From [Clostridium] aminophilum DSM 10710 (GTDB taxonomy: Bacteria; Bacillota; Clostridia; Lachnospirales; Lachnospiraceae), in the NCBI RefSeq assembly GCF_000711825.1, contig NZ_JONJ01000009.1:1-64000 (forward strand): a stretch of 64,000 nt of DNA, in the 5' to 3' direction. Position 1 is the first letter of the stretch, and each line of letters starts with the position of its first letter. The notes under the pieces are model-generated. The model searched no databases. It worked only from the letters and a program-made list of their open reading frames with translations, and was not told the DNA's origin. Positions 46,152 to 55,624 of this stretch are shown here, in pieces. Made by a program: the position numbers and the translations under genes.

Positions 46152-46292
46152 TCCCATCCTCTGATTCCCTGATAAAATCGTGGTTCAGATATCGATTTGC
46201 GTGGCAAAACTGCAAACAGCCTATAGAGATAAACGCCGGATGCCCAAAAATCGTTGTAAAGCCCGTATTTTTAGGCATCGCGGCAAAATCCA
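46152..46292 (-). promoter_or_regulatory. CRISPR leader between csm5 and the array
   Basis: These 141 bases separate the csm5 stop from the leader-proximal repeat. They should contain the array promoter and the integration signals, though no strong -10/-35 pair stands out. A minus-strand open frame covers the leader and continues into the repeats; it is treated as chance. Confidence 0.6.
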
Positions 46293-47393
46293 TCAACAAA
46301 ACCGCCATCTGCATTCGCCCATATGAAACATTTTTCCATAATAATATGTCATTTTAAGTATATGTGGTGAAACCCCGATCTGCCTATCCAAATTATGCTT
46401 ATGGTTTCTTGGCACTTTTGTCGCACCGAAAACATTCACTGTCACATCAATCCCATTTCGCTTCCCAAACAACGGATATATCACTGTTTTTGATACAAAA
46501 CCTGTTCCGCCTCCCAAATAGACAGAATCCGTTTTTCCTGGCGTGAACTTCGGAAAGACGTCGCGAAACATCTCATTATAATTCTTGTTAAAAAACCTTA
46601 TAGCGTTGATAATATCTTCTTTACCATACGGGCAAATCAAAGAATCAATGGTCATTTTGAAATGAATTTTCGTGCCCGGTTTGATGCATTCTCTTAAAAG
46701 ATTCAAATGTTTCTCTTCTCCATCCACATGATACTCCACCCGCTGACAAAGAACCAGGTCGTCAAGATTAAGCGGCTGCGAATCACTTATAACTAATCCA
46801 GACAGCACATCGTTGACAGAATCGTCTTTTTTTTCCTTATTTCTTCCTAACTTATGAAACGCTGTCGCTTCAATATCTTTTACTTCTTTCCTCAATAATG
46901 TGTTCCGATTGCCTCCTCGATAAAGAGAATCTCGAATTTTCTCTTTGTTGGCCACATATTGATTGTCATGTAAGGCAATCTCTGATGCCAAGAGAATCGT
47001 TCTGAGCATACCCTTTATGGAACTTCCGGGGATATAAGGAAGTCCATATGGATCCTTTACAAATTCCATTACTGCTGCCGGTTTTCCACGCTCCAGCGAA
47101 GTATCTGACTGCCTTATCCTATATTTTATACAATCAGACACATCATCTATACGAATGCTGTTTTCTCTTAAAAATCGAAAAAGATCTTTCCTAACATCAT
47201 CCAAAAAGAACGATTCAAACCGGTTCCGAAGACCTTTTTTTTCAAAAAAAGAAAAAAGACGCGGGATGTCCATTACCTTAATTTCATCATTTCCAAACAA
47301 GTATTCTTTTTTATTCAGTTCGTATCCTGAGCCGATGAACAATGGTCCGATCGTTTCCAATTCTACATCATATTCTCTCAAGTACTCTTTCAT
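46293..47393 (-). CDS. csm5: Csm5, RAMP protein of the Csm complex
   Basis: This 366-aa protein has RAMP features: the N-terminal strand VELETIGPLFIGSGYELNKK, the Lys-containing GSSIKGMLRTILLASE, and a late Gly-rich VYLGGGTGFVSKTVIYPL. It caps the 3' end of the crRNA and helps its maturation. The end MGECRWRFC matches the usual short basic close of Csm5. It starts 3 bases after csm4, behind AGGAG. Confidence 0.95.
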   Translation of the reverse strand: MKEYLREYDVELETIGPLFIGSGYELNKKEYLFGNDEIKVMDIPRLFSFFEKKGLRNRFESFFLDDVRKDLFRFLRENSIRIDDVSDCIKYRIRQSDTSLERGKPAAVMEFVKDPYGLPYIPGSSIKGMLRTILLASEIALHDNQYVANKEKIRDSLYRGGNRNTLLRKEVKDIEATAFHKLGRNKEKKDDSVNDVLSGLVISDSQPLNLDDLVLCQRVEYHVDGEEKHLNLLRECIKPGTKIHFKMTIDSLICPYGKEDIINAIRFFNKNYNEMFRDVFPKFTPGKTDSVYLGGGTGFVSKTVIYPLFGKRNGIDVTVNVFGATKVPRNHKHNLDRQIGVSPHILKMTYYYGKMFHMGECRWRFC

Positions 47394-47396
47394 GAA

Positions 47397-48314
47397 CTAT
47401 ACTCCTATAAAGACCGGTTTCCCGTATTTATATACCGGATGCTTTCCTCCTGATGATACATCGAATACATCACCACAGAATTTTTTTGAAAAAACCGACC
47501 CCGCAGCAAACATATACAAATCTCTTTTCCTCATATATTGATCGGAATAATCTGCAGAATCTACAAATCCGCTTCTCTTTTCCAATATATACGATGCATT
47601 CTCAATGCAGGAGTCCAATTCTGCATCCATCGGCAAACCTATAGATAATGATACATATCTATCCGTTTTTCTTTCAAGTAACGTTCTTATGTCCTCAGGT
47701 ATTTTGCCGAAAAAAATCTCAAATCTTCCCAAACCGGCCGACCGCTTTCCGCCCAACCCCGAGAATGATAATCGATCAAGTAATTTATAGAATAAATCTC
47801 TAATCTCTTTTTTTTCATAGCCAAAAAGAATATATAATCCTGCTTTATCCGAAAACCGGTAGGATCCTACTCTATAAGGCATTGCTTCTTCCAATCCCCG
47901 AATAGCCACGTGAGTATTCGACTCGTGATGCCCGATTTTCTTTTCAAGATTTAGTTCTTTTTCCGGATCGAGGTTTCCCCGAATAAAATCATCCCACATA
48001 GACATAGCTACATATTTTATTCTTTTGAACTGTTTCTTTTTCACCGAAGAACCGTCGTCATCCGCGTGAAATTGAAGCATAGGTTTCGGAAGAAAAAACT
48101 CATTACTCACAAACGGAAACCCATCCGACATAAGAAGCTGACCATTTTTTACATACTCAAAAAATTCATCAAACAAATGGGCTGATTTCAGGGCTTCAAT
48201 ACACAGTGCTGAAAAAAGAGTGTCGGCGGAAAATGTCGCATTTGACTTTTCCAATGACTTATCTCCAAAATGCACTCCATACGGAAACCTTAATTTAAAA
48301 ATCTCATATTCCAT
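47397..48314 (-). CDS. csm4: Csm4, RAMP protein of the Csm complex
   Basis: This 305-aa protein begins EYEIFKLRFPYGVHFGDKSL, then SADTLFSALCIEAL. The Gly-rich loop is RLSFSGLGGKRSAGLGRFEI (about residues 190-210), and a second Gly loop lies near the C-terminus. Csm4 binds the 5' handle of the crRNA and holds Cas10. It sits 15 bases after csm3. Confidence 0.95.
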   Translation of the reverse strand: MEYEIFKLRFPYGVHFGDKSLEKSNATFSADTLFSALCIEALKSAHLFDEFFEYVKNGQLLMSDGFPFVSNEFFLPKPMLQFHADDDGSSVKKKQFKRIKYVAMSMWDDFIRGNLDPEKELNLEKKIGHHESNTHVAIRGLEEAMPYRVGSYRFSDKAGLYILFGYEKKEIRDLFYKLLDRLSFSGLGGKRSAGLGRFEIFFGKIPEDIRTLLERKTDRYVSLSIGLPMDAELDSCIENASYILEKRSGFVDSADYSDQYMRKRDLYMFAAGSVFSKKFCGDVFDVSSGGKHPVYKYGKPVFIGV

Positions 48315-48329
48315 ATCGTCATCCTATCC

Positions 48330-48995
48330 TTAGGTAAGATTCTGAGTGAGAATCTCATTACATTTGGACATCAATGAATCTTCGACATTACCTACCACCA
48401 CTTCAGCCGCAATGTCTGTTAATTTTACTTTTCCATATCCTCTGGATCCATTTCCGCCCAGATAATCATATTGAAGAAGTTTAAATCCTTCTGCAAGAGT
48501 CTCCATGTCTTCGATAAAATCATCTTCCTTTTCGTATTCGTACATAATATCCAATTTAAACTCAGAACCTCGTACAGCCCTTTCAATCTGCCGTGGATTA
48601 GCAACTGCAGTGGCACGATTGATTGTATTCTCAAATTTCACTTCTGTCATGCTCTGTAATCCAAGCTTACGAAGTTCGGATTCATTCGCTAAAACCATAT
48701 CAGAAAACAAAAGCCTGCTCTTTCTAACGTCACCTTTTTTGGCAGATCCAAAAAGCCTGGTGATTCTTTCATGATCGTCGTCCGGTCTCACTGCAAACAT
48801 TTCATTATATTCCTTGGCAAGAAGCGTCCTCATTTTTCCTTTAAGTGACGATCCCGGAATCATTGGCAATTTGGTCTTAACGTCCATAAAAATAGGAGAA
48901 TCTACCGCGCCGATAGCAGCAAAGGCAGAAGAACCGCCAATATGCATACCTGTCTCAACTCGCAAGCAACCTGTGATTTGAATTTTACTGTACAT
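48330..48995 (-). CDS. csm3: Csm3, backbone RNase of the Csm complex
   Basis: This 221-aa protein begins YSKIQITGCLRVETGMHIGG. The residue D32 in AIGAVDSPIF is in the position of the catalytic Asp that cuts target RNA every six bases. It is followed by PMIPGSSLKGKMRTLLAKEY and a C-terminal YDYLGGNGSRGYGKVKL Gly-rich loop. Several copies line the crRNA. A strong AGGAGG precedes the ATG. Confidence 0.96.
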   Translation of the reverse strand: MYSKIQITGCLRVETGMHIGGSSAFAAIGAVDSPIFMDVKTKLPMIPGSSLKGKMRTLLAKEYNEMFAVRPDDDHERITRLFGSAKKGDVRKSRLLFSDMVLANESELRKLGLQSMTEVKFENTINRATAVANPRQIERAVRGSEFKLDIMYEYEKEDDFIEDMETLAEGFKLLQYDYLGGNGSRGYGKVKLTDIAAEVVVGNVEDSLMSKCNEILTQNLT

Positions 48996-49006
48996 CTACT
49001 CGCCTC

Positions 49007-49402
49007 CTAATCGTTTCCGCCATAAAACTTATGAAATGCAACCAACGCTTCCATATAGTGATTAAACAAAATGTAATTCGACTTATTCCCGTCGATTTCC
49101 TTTAATACATCAAGTATTTTCGCTTCTAAAACAAAATTTTTAACGGCAGGCTCTCTGCCACATTCATATACAAATCTCATTCGTAGATATTCAATTCTTC
49201 CAGCCAGCTCTGAATTCAGCTTTTCGCTGTTAAGAATTAAAACATTATTATAAATATCAGCAGACATGGATAACAGATTTCGTATCTTCGATGTCGTCAC
49301 CATAGGAACAGGACGTCCTGTTTTTGGACTGATCTTGTTTTTTAGTCTCTTTATCGCATTTTCCGCTTCATCGACATAATTTGTATCATTGATGATCTTC
49401 AA
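49007..49402 (-). CDS. csm2: Csm2, small subunit of the Csm complex
   Basis: This 131-aa, mostly helical protein has KISPKTGRPVPMVTTSKIRN and LSMSADIYNNVLILNSEKL in its first half and LRMRFVYECGREPAVKNFVL in the middle, all characteristic of Csm2. Copies line the target-RNA side of the complex. Its ATG overlaps the cas10 stop (ATGA), so translation is coupled. Confidence 0.94.
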   Translation of the reverse strand: MKIINDTNYVDEAENAIKRLKNKISPKTGRPVPMVTTSKIRNLLSMSADIYNNVLILNSEKLNSELAGRIEYLRMRFVYECGREPAVKNFVLEAKILDVLKEIDGNKSNYILFNHYMEALVAFHKFYGGND

Positions 49403-51753
49403 TTTTCTTCCTCCCCTCTGTGCAGATAAACATATAACTCAATAGCTGTTTTTAACTCCCTTCGATCTACCTCATTGTTGATCCACTGCAACATATTCTT
49501 TGAAAACCGCCTGAACATTTCTTTCTGTTCACCATCAATTTTGTCTCCATTTTTCTCCGGTTCAAGTCTGGTCAGCATATAAACAAAACGGGCGAAATTA
49601 ATCGGCTCGTCCTGTTTTCTCACAAGCTCAAGTATTCTGTAAAGCAGCGCATTTCCATGCTGGTTTTCTACAGAAGCAAGATACGTCGTTATCTCAGTCA
49701 GTTTTTCACCAATTACTTTTTCCTTGAACTCAATCCATTTATACGTTCCGTCACTGATCTTGTCGTGGAAACAGCCATCTTCTAAAAGAGTTACCGCATT
49801 CTTATTTGGAAGTTCTTTCGAATGATCAACCATATCTTCTACTTCAATCGCACTGACGCTGATCGGATACGTATCATCATACAAACCGATGCCGGCAGAA
49901 AGACTTAACGTTCCTTCTGAGAACTTTTCAAATCCATCTCGCAAATCAATCGCAAACTCAATGATTTCATTCCACGCACCCACCACAAAAACGTCATCGC
50001 CACCTGAATAAACAATCGTGATATTTCGGTGATCTATTGGGTTTCCTTCAAAAGAAAAGGAAGGATTTTGCAAAATTTTATTGATATGCAGTTTAAAAAA
50101 CAATGATAGTTGCCTTGACAGTGTAGCCGTCCTTGAAATGGTCATATACTTATCATTATTTTCCGTATTTTTAAATCCCGAGACAAATGCATGACCAAGA
50201 TTATCGACATCCGCTCTAAGAATTCCTACTCTCTGAATCCCCTTCGATGACTCCGCAAACTCTTCAAAAGTAGCTTTGGCCGTATAATTCCCAATCCATA
50301 GTTTTGTTGCCACGTGCTTACCGGTAAACGATTTATTTTTACTGTAAGTTCTGACATAATTGGGATCGTTCTGCATTCTTTTTTTCAAAGAATCCTCTGT
50401 ATCGACTATCAAAGAATATCCCCCCGGCAAAGGAAGGCCACTCTCCATTTCACCGTATTCAACTGTATAGAAATCAGAATACAGAACTTTTGCTGAGAAC
50501 TTTTGAAGAGCACTGCAAGTCGAACAGAGACCATCTTGATCAGTATGTGCTACTCTTTTGCATACTGAACATTCTCTTGTGTAATCATCATGTATCTGAG
50601 AATTAAGCATCCGGATTGTCTTAGCATCATATCGGTTCATTTTTCGATCTGAAATACTCTTCGACACATTACGAAATATCTGCTCATAGCTTCCGTGCGG
50701 ATGATTTTTTAAATTGAAGGCAGAACATGCGCTAAACCCTCCCGCAATATATAAATCTGTCTGAAAGTTCTCAAGGAACCATTTATTTGTTTCCTCTAAA
50801 TATTTTTCAAAAATATTTCTGCACTCATCTGTATTTGGAAGAATGAGATAACAATGACCGCCTCCAGCATAGAGCAAATTGCATCTGGAAAGCCCCAATT
50901 CGATTAAAAGCTCATCGATAATATGTTCCATCGTAATTTCCAAATAGAACGACCTTGCACGAAGAGTTCTCAATGCATTTTTACTCTGTATAGTATAAAT
51001 AAATTTCTGAATCCCTGAAATATCCAGACTTGCAATCAGAAAAGCATTTTTCTCCATAAATGCCTTCTCATTTTTTAAACAGGCTTCTTTAAATGAACTA
51101 TTCTTTTCAAAATCCAGATATTTTACAATTGCATTCGCAATCGCCGCCGTTAGCTTTAAATGGTCAAAAAGAGAGATATCCGGCACTTCAGCAGCGGAGG
51201 TAGAAGAAGGCACGAACGATAGGTTGGCCTCCATAACTTCCAAAAGCGAATTCACATATTCAACTGATAACTCAATTCCCTTTAGGTTATCGGACAAATT
51301 ATAAACAATATTCCGATACTGCTCTTTTGTGAAGCACTTCTTTTCATCAGTAGGATAGTTAATGTCTTTTTCTACATTGATGTGTGATGGGGAATAATAC
51401 GCCTTACCATTGTTTTTGTTTAACAGATTAAAAACAGGCTGTAGCGGCGTGTGTAACTCAAATCCTTTCCCCTCCTCCATCTTTTCCCTTCGATCAACGG
51501 AAGAAGCAATGTTATCGGCAATATAAACCACATATGCCAAGGAGTTATCGTCAATTCTTGCTCCACTGAGTGCTCTTCCATGATGAAAGCGAACACAATT
51601 CAAGATTTCCATATCTTTAATCTTGATTTCATTTTTCAAAAAATCATATCCACTTTCGCTGTGAGTTCGTCCATCTGTCCCGTCTCGATAGATGACCTTT
51701 CCGATATCATGAAGAAGAGCACCGATTACCACCTGTAAATCCCTGTCTGTCAC
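49399..51753 (-). CDS. cas10: Cas10/Csm1 with HD nuclease and cyclic-oligoadenylate synthase
   Basis: A GTG at 51753 with GGGGAGG at the right spacing, one base after the cas6 stop, is preferred over an upstream TTG; the product is 784 aa. The N-terminal HD domain has GALLHDIGKVIYRDG (H15-D16), which cuts ssDNA. A zinc-ribbon segment has CSVCKRVAHTDQDGLCSTC. The palm domain has VYSGGDDVFVVGAWNE with GGDD at about 584-587, the site that makes cyclic oligoadenylates on target-RNA binding. Both active sites are intact. Confidence 0.97.
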   Translation of the reverse strand: MTDRDLQVVIGALLHDIGKVIYRDGTDGRTHSESGYDFLKNEIKIKDMEILNCVRFHHGRALSGARIDDNSLAYVVYIADNIASSVDRREKMEEGKGFELHTPLQPVFNLLNKNNGKAYYSPSHINVEKDINYPTDEKKCFTKEQYRNIVYNLSDNLKGIELSVEYVNSLLEVMEANLSFVPSSTSAAEVPDISLFDHLKLTAAIANAIVKYLDFEKNSSFKEACLKNEKAFMEKNAFLIASLDISGIQKFIYTIQSKNALRTLRARSFYLEITMEHIIDELLIELGLSRCNLLYAGGGHCYLILPNTDECRNIFEKYLEETNKWFLENFQTDLYIAGGFSACSAFNLKNHPHGSYEQIFRNVSKSISDRKMNRYDAKTIRMLNSQIHDDYTRECSVCKRVAHTDQDGLCSTCSALQKFSAKVLYSDFYTVEYGEMESGLPLPGGYSLIVDTEDSLKKRMQNDPNYVRTYSKNKSFTGKHVATKLWIGNYTAKATFEEFAESSKGIQRVGILRADVDNLGHAFVSGFKNTENNDKYMTISRTATLSRQLSLFFKLHINKILQNPSFSFEGNPIDHRNITIVYSGGDDVFVVGAWNEIIEFAIDLRDGFEKFSEGTLSLSAGIGLYDDTYPISVSAIEVEDMVDHSKELPNKNAVTLLEDGCFHDKISDGTYKWIEFKEKVIGEKLTEITTYLASVENQHGNALLYRILELVRKQDEPINFARFVYMLTRLEPEKNGDKIDGEQKEMFRRFSKNMLQWINNEVDRRELKTAIELYVYLHRGEEEN

Positions 51754-51754
51754 C

Positions 51755-52504
51755 TTAATCCTCCCCAATTATCTTTATTGCACCCATTCCAATCGCTGTT
51801 TTAATGCCAATTCCAGAATATTCGCCAAATTGAAGCAGCAAACGAACGTAACGCATCATTGTATCAGAACCAAAAACTTTAATTCCCATCGTCCCCATGA
51901 ATCCGGGAATTGTCCTTCCCTCGACTGGAAAAACTCCTGTTTTTAATCGATATCTGGAAATCACTGAATCCAATGTCAACTGCTCTAATGTTTCCTCGTC
52001 AGCCATTATTTCATTTCCTGAGACTGCACTATACTTCATCATTAAACTTTGAAAGAAAAGTCTTAAATCCGGTGTGATATTGTACCGTCCTCTTTGTTTA
52101 AATGAAGCATATGTTCTTACTTCCACTTCATAATCCCGATTGACCGGCTTATCGTAGAACTCCTCCATGAGATTCGAATACTTTTTCACAGTAAGGGTCT
52201 TATCTGTAACCGAAACACCAATGTTCCCATTGTGGATCTGAAACTGATTAAACTCATCCTTTAGCAATGGTTCTATTATATGAATGTATGCCTCCGAATT
52301 TAAAGTATGAATATACCAATAGCATCCTCCATTTTTAAAATATATATACTGACTAAATGGATGAAGCTGTTGCCTATGAAGAAATTCTGCATACTCGTGA
52401 TCAATCAGTGAAAACAATACCCCGTGAAAGTCTGATGCTTTTTTGTAATTAAGCCCCTCTGCATCTAATTTGAGTATTAATCTTGACAAAGTATTTTCGT
52501 TCAT
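51755..52504 (-). CDS. cas6: Cas6, crRNA-processing endoribonuclease
   Basis: This 249-aa RAMP protein has an N-terminal ferredoxin fold with His-rich segments (ASDFHGVLFSLIDHEYAEFL, QLHPFSQYIYF). The Cas6 C-terminal Gly-rich loop is LLQFGEYSGIGIKTAIGMGA (about 223-242). It cuts the repeat stem base to leave the 8-base ATGGAAAC handle. No strong ribosome site precedes the ATG. It is the first gene of the operon, behind an extended -10 promoter. Confidence 0.94.
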   Translation of the reverse strand: MNENTLSRLILKLDAEGLNYKKASDFHGVLFSLIDHEYAEFLHRQQLHPFSQYIYFKNGGCYWYIHTLNSEAYIHIIEPLLKDEFNQFQIHNGNIGVSVTDKTLTVKKYSNLMEEFYDKPVNRDYEVEVRTYASFKQRGRYNITPDLRLFFQSLMMKYSAVSGNEIMADEETLEQLTLDSVISRYRLKTGVFPVEGRTIPGFMGTMGIKVFGSDTMMRYVRLLLQFGEYSGIGIKTAIGMGAIKIIGED

Positions 52505-52554
52505 ATCGGTAATTTGACTCTCTTATTATATGAAAGTTTCAGTGCGCAATACAA

Positions 52555-52563
52555 ATTATATCA
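52555..52563 (-). promoter_or_regulatory. Extended -10 promoter of the cas operon
   Basis: On the minus strand TGATATAAT (TGn-TATAAT) lies 51 bases before the cas6 ATG in an AT-rich stretch. A clear -35 is absent, as allowed for extended -10 promoters. Confidence 0.5.
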
Positions 52564-52661
52564 TATTTACCATAAAATATTTATCTTTTTTATTTTTTTT
52601 AGTATTTCTGACGTTTTTAGGAAATAGTGCAGATAATAAGCATCTCCAAATCAACCTTTAA

Positions 52662-52745
52662 CTCAAAAAAACTGATGGTATATAGAGATAAATCACCCAA
52701 ACATTGTTTCTCAATTTGAAAGCGAAATCTCATAACCATCAGTTA
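52662..52745 (-). terminator. Terminator after the PHP gene
   Basis: On the minus strand AACTGATGGT (52735-52744) pairs with ACCATCAGTT (52670-52679), followed by TTTTTTG. The long intervening section contains inner pairing (GAGAT/ATCTC). It isolates the cas operon from the gene upstream. Confidence 0.65.
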
Positions 52746-52756
52746 TTTTACAGTAT

Positions 52757-53611
52757 TTATAGTTTTTCCAAAATCGTGAGAAGTGCCGGATCTGCCGGCA
52801 TTTTGTCGGCCCGCTCCTCGCCGGGCGCGATATTTTTGTTCGTTCCGTGGCAGTCACTTCCGCCGCTGACATAAAGTCCCCGCTCCTGTGCATTTTCAAG
52901 AAGGAAACGCTCCTCCGCCTCGGTATAACGGGAATAGAAACACTCCAGGCCTTTCAGCCCGAAGCGGCAAAGTGTTTCCAGCTGCTCATGGAACTCATCC
53001 TCCGCAAGGTGCCTTTCCCCTTCTCCTCCTAAGGGATGCGCCCACACAGGGATACCTCCGGCGGCAATAATTGCGGAAATCGCGGTTTCTGCCGATATTC
53101 TGGCATCTCCGCTGTCTTTGCCGCCATGATCGTCGATATATTGCTCTATCGCCTCTTTGACTGTACCGGCAAGGTCCCTATCCATCAGGATTCGAGCCAG
53201 ATGGGGCTTCCCGACGGTGGTCAGTTCCGACAGTTTCCGCAGTTCTTCCTCGCTCAGCTCAATGTCATGCCACTCTTTCAGATGATTCAGCCGCTTCCGG
53301 AATTTTTCTTCGCGGAGATGTCTCCCCTCCTCGATAGCCGCAAGAAATTCCGGCGAGAAAGGATCATATCCATATCCTAAAATATGACATTTCCCTGCCG
53401 GTGAAACCGCAGAAAACTCGATTCCGCGGATAAACTGCATGTCCTGCGGCACGATTCCTTCCATTCTGGCAATTCCGGCAATCGTGTCGTGGTCCGTCAG
53501 CGAGAACACGGTAATCCCGCGCTTTCGAAGTTCGGCCAGTAACTCCTCCTCTGTCCAGCTTCCGTCGGACCGGATGCTGTGCAGATGAAGATCCGCAATC
53601 CTTTTCTTCAT
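52757..53611 (-). CDS. PHP-domain phosphoesterase, TrpH/YciV-like
   Basis: This 284-aa protein has the four PHP metal-binding blocks: ADLHLHSIRSDGSWTEEEL (residues 7-25), FSLTDHDTIAGIARM, IPVWAHPLGGEGERHL and YVSGGSDCHGTNKNIAPG. The bacterial members studied remove phosphate from 3',5'-nucleoside bisphosphates and act on short RNAs. It is a housekeeping-type gene at the right border of the CRISPR region, with GC-rich codon use. Confidence 0.92.
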   Translation of the reverse strand: MKKRIADLHLHSIRSDGSWTEEELLAELRKRGITVFSLTDHDTIAGIARMEGIVPQDMQFIRGIEFSAVSPAGKCHILGYGYDPFSPEFLAAIEEGRHLREEKFRKRLNHLKEWHDIELSEEELRKLSELTTVGKPHLARILMDRDLAGTVKEAIEQYIDDHGGKDSGDARISAETAISAIIAAGGIPVWAHPLGGEGERHLAEDEFHEQLETLCRFGLKGLECFYSRYTEAEERFLLENAQERGLYVSGGSDCHGTNKNIAPGEERADKMPADPALLTILEKL

Positions 53612-53626
53612 CTCTCTCTTCTCCAG

Positions 53627-53669
53627 CCCCGGATGTGAAAAACGGATTTTCCGTTTCGTATATCCGGGG
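53627..53669 (-). terminator. Two-tier hairpin between the ABC exporter and PHP genes
   Basis: On the minus strand CCCCGGAT pairs with ATCCGGGG and inside it AAACGGA pairs with TCCGTTT followed by TTC. It may end the ABC exporter transcript, though the T-tract is inside the outer stem, and it lies only about 16 bases before the PHP start. Confidence 0.55.
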
Positions 53670-53755
53670 TGCCAATACCATTTGAACGTATCCCGATCAG
53701 ACGTTTCCTTTATGTGCTGCCCTCGTCTGCCCGTTCCCCGTTTGCCTTCCAGTGT

Positions 53756-55624
53756 TTACTCGAGTTCCGTCGCGCCGGTGTAGAGTTCATAGTAGCGTCC
53801 CTTCGCCGCCAGAAGATCCTCGTGGTCGCCGCGCTCGATAATTCTGCCGTGTTCCAGAACCATGATGGCGTTGGCGTTGCGGACCGTCGAGAGCCGGTGG
53901 GCAATCACAAGCGTTGTGCGGTCCGCCATCAGGCGGTCCATGCCCTCCTCGATATGGCGCTCCGTCATGGTATCCACCGAACTCGTCGCCTCATCGAGAA
54001 TCAGGATCGGCGCCTTGGAGATCGCCGCGCGGGCAATGTTCAGAAGCTGCCGCTGACCCTGGGAGAGATTCGAGCCGTCCCCCTCAAGAAGAGTATCGTA
54101 ACCGTTCGGGAGATGCCTGATAAAGGAGTGGGCGCTGGCCGTCTTTGCCGCCGCTTCCACTTCCTCATCCGTCGCGTCCGGACGGCCGTACCGAATGTTC
54201 TCACGCACCGTTCCGGTGAAGAGATGCGTGTCCTGAAGAACCATGGCAATATTTTTCCGAAGAACCGCTCGCGGAATCTTCCGGATGTCCACCCCGTCGA
54301 TGGAAATGGTTCCGGACTGGATGTCATAGAACCGGTTGATCAGATTCGTGATCGTCGTTTTTCCAGCACCGGTGGAACCGACAAAAGCGATTTTCTGGCC
54401 CGGCTTCGCGTAAAGACTGATGTCATGAAGCACCGGCTTCTCCGGATTATACCCGAATACCACATGATCTACCACCACATCGCCGCGGATCGGCTCCGGA
54501 ATAAACGCATCCTCCGCATCCGGCTCCTCGGCCAGCTCATCCATCAGCTGGAACACGCGCTCCGCGCCGGCAAGCGCCGAGAATACATTGCTGATCTGCA
54601 TGGAGAGCTCGTTGATCGGACGGGCAAACTGTCTGGAAAAATTCAGAAACACCGTCAGTCCGCCCACATCGAAGCCCCGCAGAAGGCATAACAGACCGCC
54701 CACACAGGCCGTGAGACCGTAATTCATCTGGCTGAGATTTCCCATGACCGGTCCCATGATTCCGCCGAAAAACTGCGCATAGATCTGCTTTTCTTTCAGG
54801 TCATCATTCAGGTATCCGAACTCCTCTTTGGCAATTTCCTCGTGCACAAACACTTTCACGACCTTCTGTCCGTGAACGGTCTCCTCGATATAGCCGTTCA
54901 GCGCACCGAGGGCCGACTGCTGCGCGGAGAAATATTTCCGGCTCTTAGACGCGACCACCGCACCTGCCTTCACCATGACTGGAATCATGACCAGTGTCAC
55001 AGCACTGAGCGTGAGGCTCGTATACAGCATCAGCGCCAGCGTTCCGATAAGACTCAGAACACCCGAAAAAAGCTGTACCAGTGTGCTCGAAAGCATCATT
55101 CCGATGGTATCGACGTCATTGGTGAACCGGCTCATCAGATCGCCCTTTGTATGCGTGTCATGAAAGCGAAGAGGCAGCGCCAGCGTTTTTTCGAACAAGT
55201 CGTTGCGGATGTTCCTCAGCGCCTTCTGCGCGATATTCAGCATGATCTTGGCCTGCGCAAAATTCGCCAGAACACTGACGAGATAGACCGCTCCCATGAG
55301 GCACAGTGCGCGCGCAAGCCCCTCCGGGTCGCCGTTTCCGCCGGCGATGGGGACAATATAGGTGTTGATGATGGGACGGAGCATATAGGCGCCGCCGAGG
55401 TTCGTCACCGTACCGACAATGACGCACAAAAACGCGATGATCATACCGGCCCGGTCGGCCTCAAGATATCCGAAAAGGCGGCGGATTACCTCCCGCGAAT
55501 CGCGCGGTCCTTTTGCTTTTTCCCGGATTGCTCCCGGCCCGTTGCGCCGGAATCCGCCCGGAGCGGCAGCCTTCCGCTTTCCGTATCGGCGGCGCAGACT
55601 TTCCACTCTCTTATCACTGATCAT
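53756..55624 (-). CDS. ABC exporter half-transporter, catalytic-site subunit
   Basis: This 622-aa protein has six membrane helices (about 60-350) and a C-terminal nucleotide-binding domain. The motifs are Walker A GSTGAGKTT, Q-loop VLQDTHLF, signature NLSQGQRQL and Walker B ILILDEATSSVD with the catalytic Glu. The N-terminus has a basic cytoplasmic extension rich in Arg/Lys. It overlaps its partner gene by 4 bases (ATGA), and the pair resembles BmrCD/LmrCD multidrug exporters. Substrate unknown. Confidence 0.94.
   Translation of the reverse strand: MISDKRVESLRRRYGKRKAAAPGGFRRNGPGAIREKAKGPRDSREVIRRLFGYLEADRAGMIIAFLCVIVGTVTNLGGAYMLRPIINTYIVPIAGGNGDPEGLARALCLMGAVYLVSVLANFAQAKIMLNIAQKALRNIRNDLFEKTLALPLRFHDTHTKGDLMSRFTNDVDTIGMMLSSTLVQLFSGVLSLIGTLALMLYTSLTLSAVTLVMIPVMVKAGAVVASKSRKYFSAQQSALGALNGYIEETVHGQKVVKVFVHEEIAKEEFGYLNDDLKEKQIYAQFFGGIMGPVMGNLSQMNYGLTACVGGLLCLLRGFDVGGLTVFLNFSRQFARPINELSMQISNVFSALAGAERVFQLMDELAEEPDAEDAFIPEPIRGDVVVDHVVFGYNPEKPVLHDISLYAKPGQKIAFVGSTGAGKTTITNLINRFYDIQSGTISIDGVDIRKIPRAVLRKNIAMVLQDTHLFTGTVRENIRYGRPDATDEEVEAAAKTASAHSFIRHLPNGYDTLLEGDGSNLSQGQRQLLNIARAAISKAPILILDEATSSVDTMTERHIEEGMDRLMADRTTLVIAHRLSTVRNANAIMVLEHGRIIERGDHEDLLAAKGRYYELYTGATELE

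Noticed and set aside
46012-46314. Open frame across the CRISPR leader and first repeats
   Set aside because: It runs through repeats and spacers and overlaps the csm5 end; no ribosome site.
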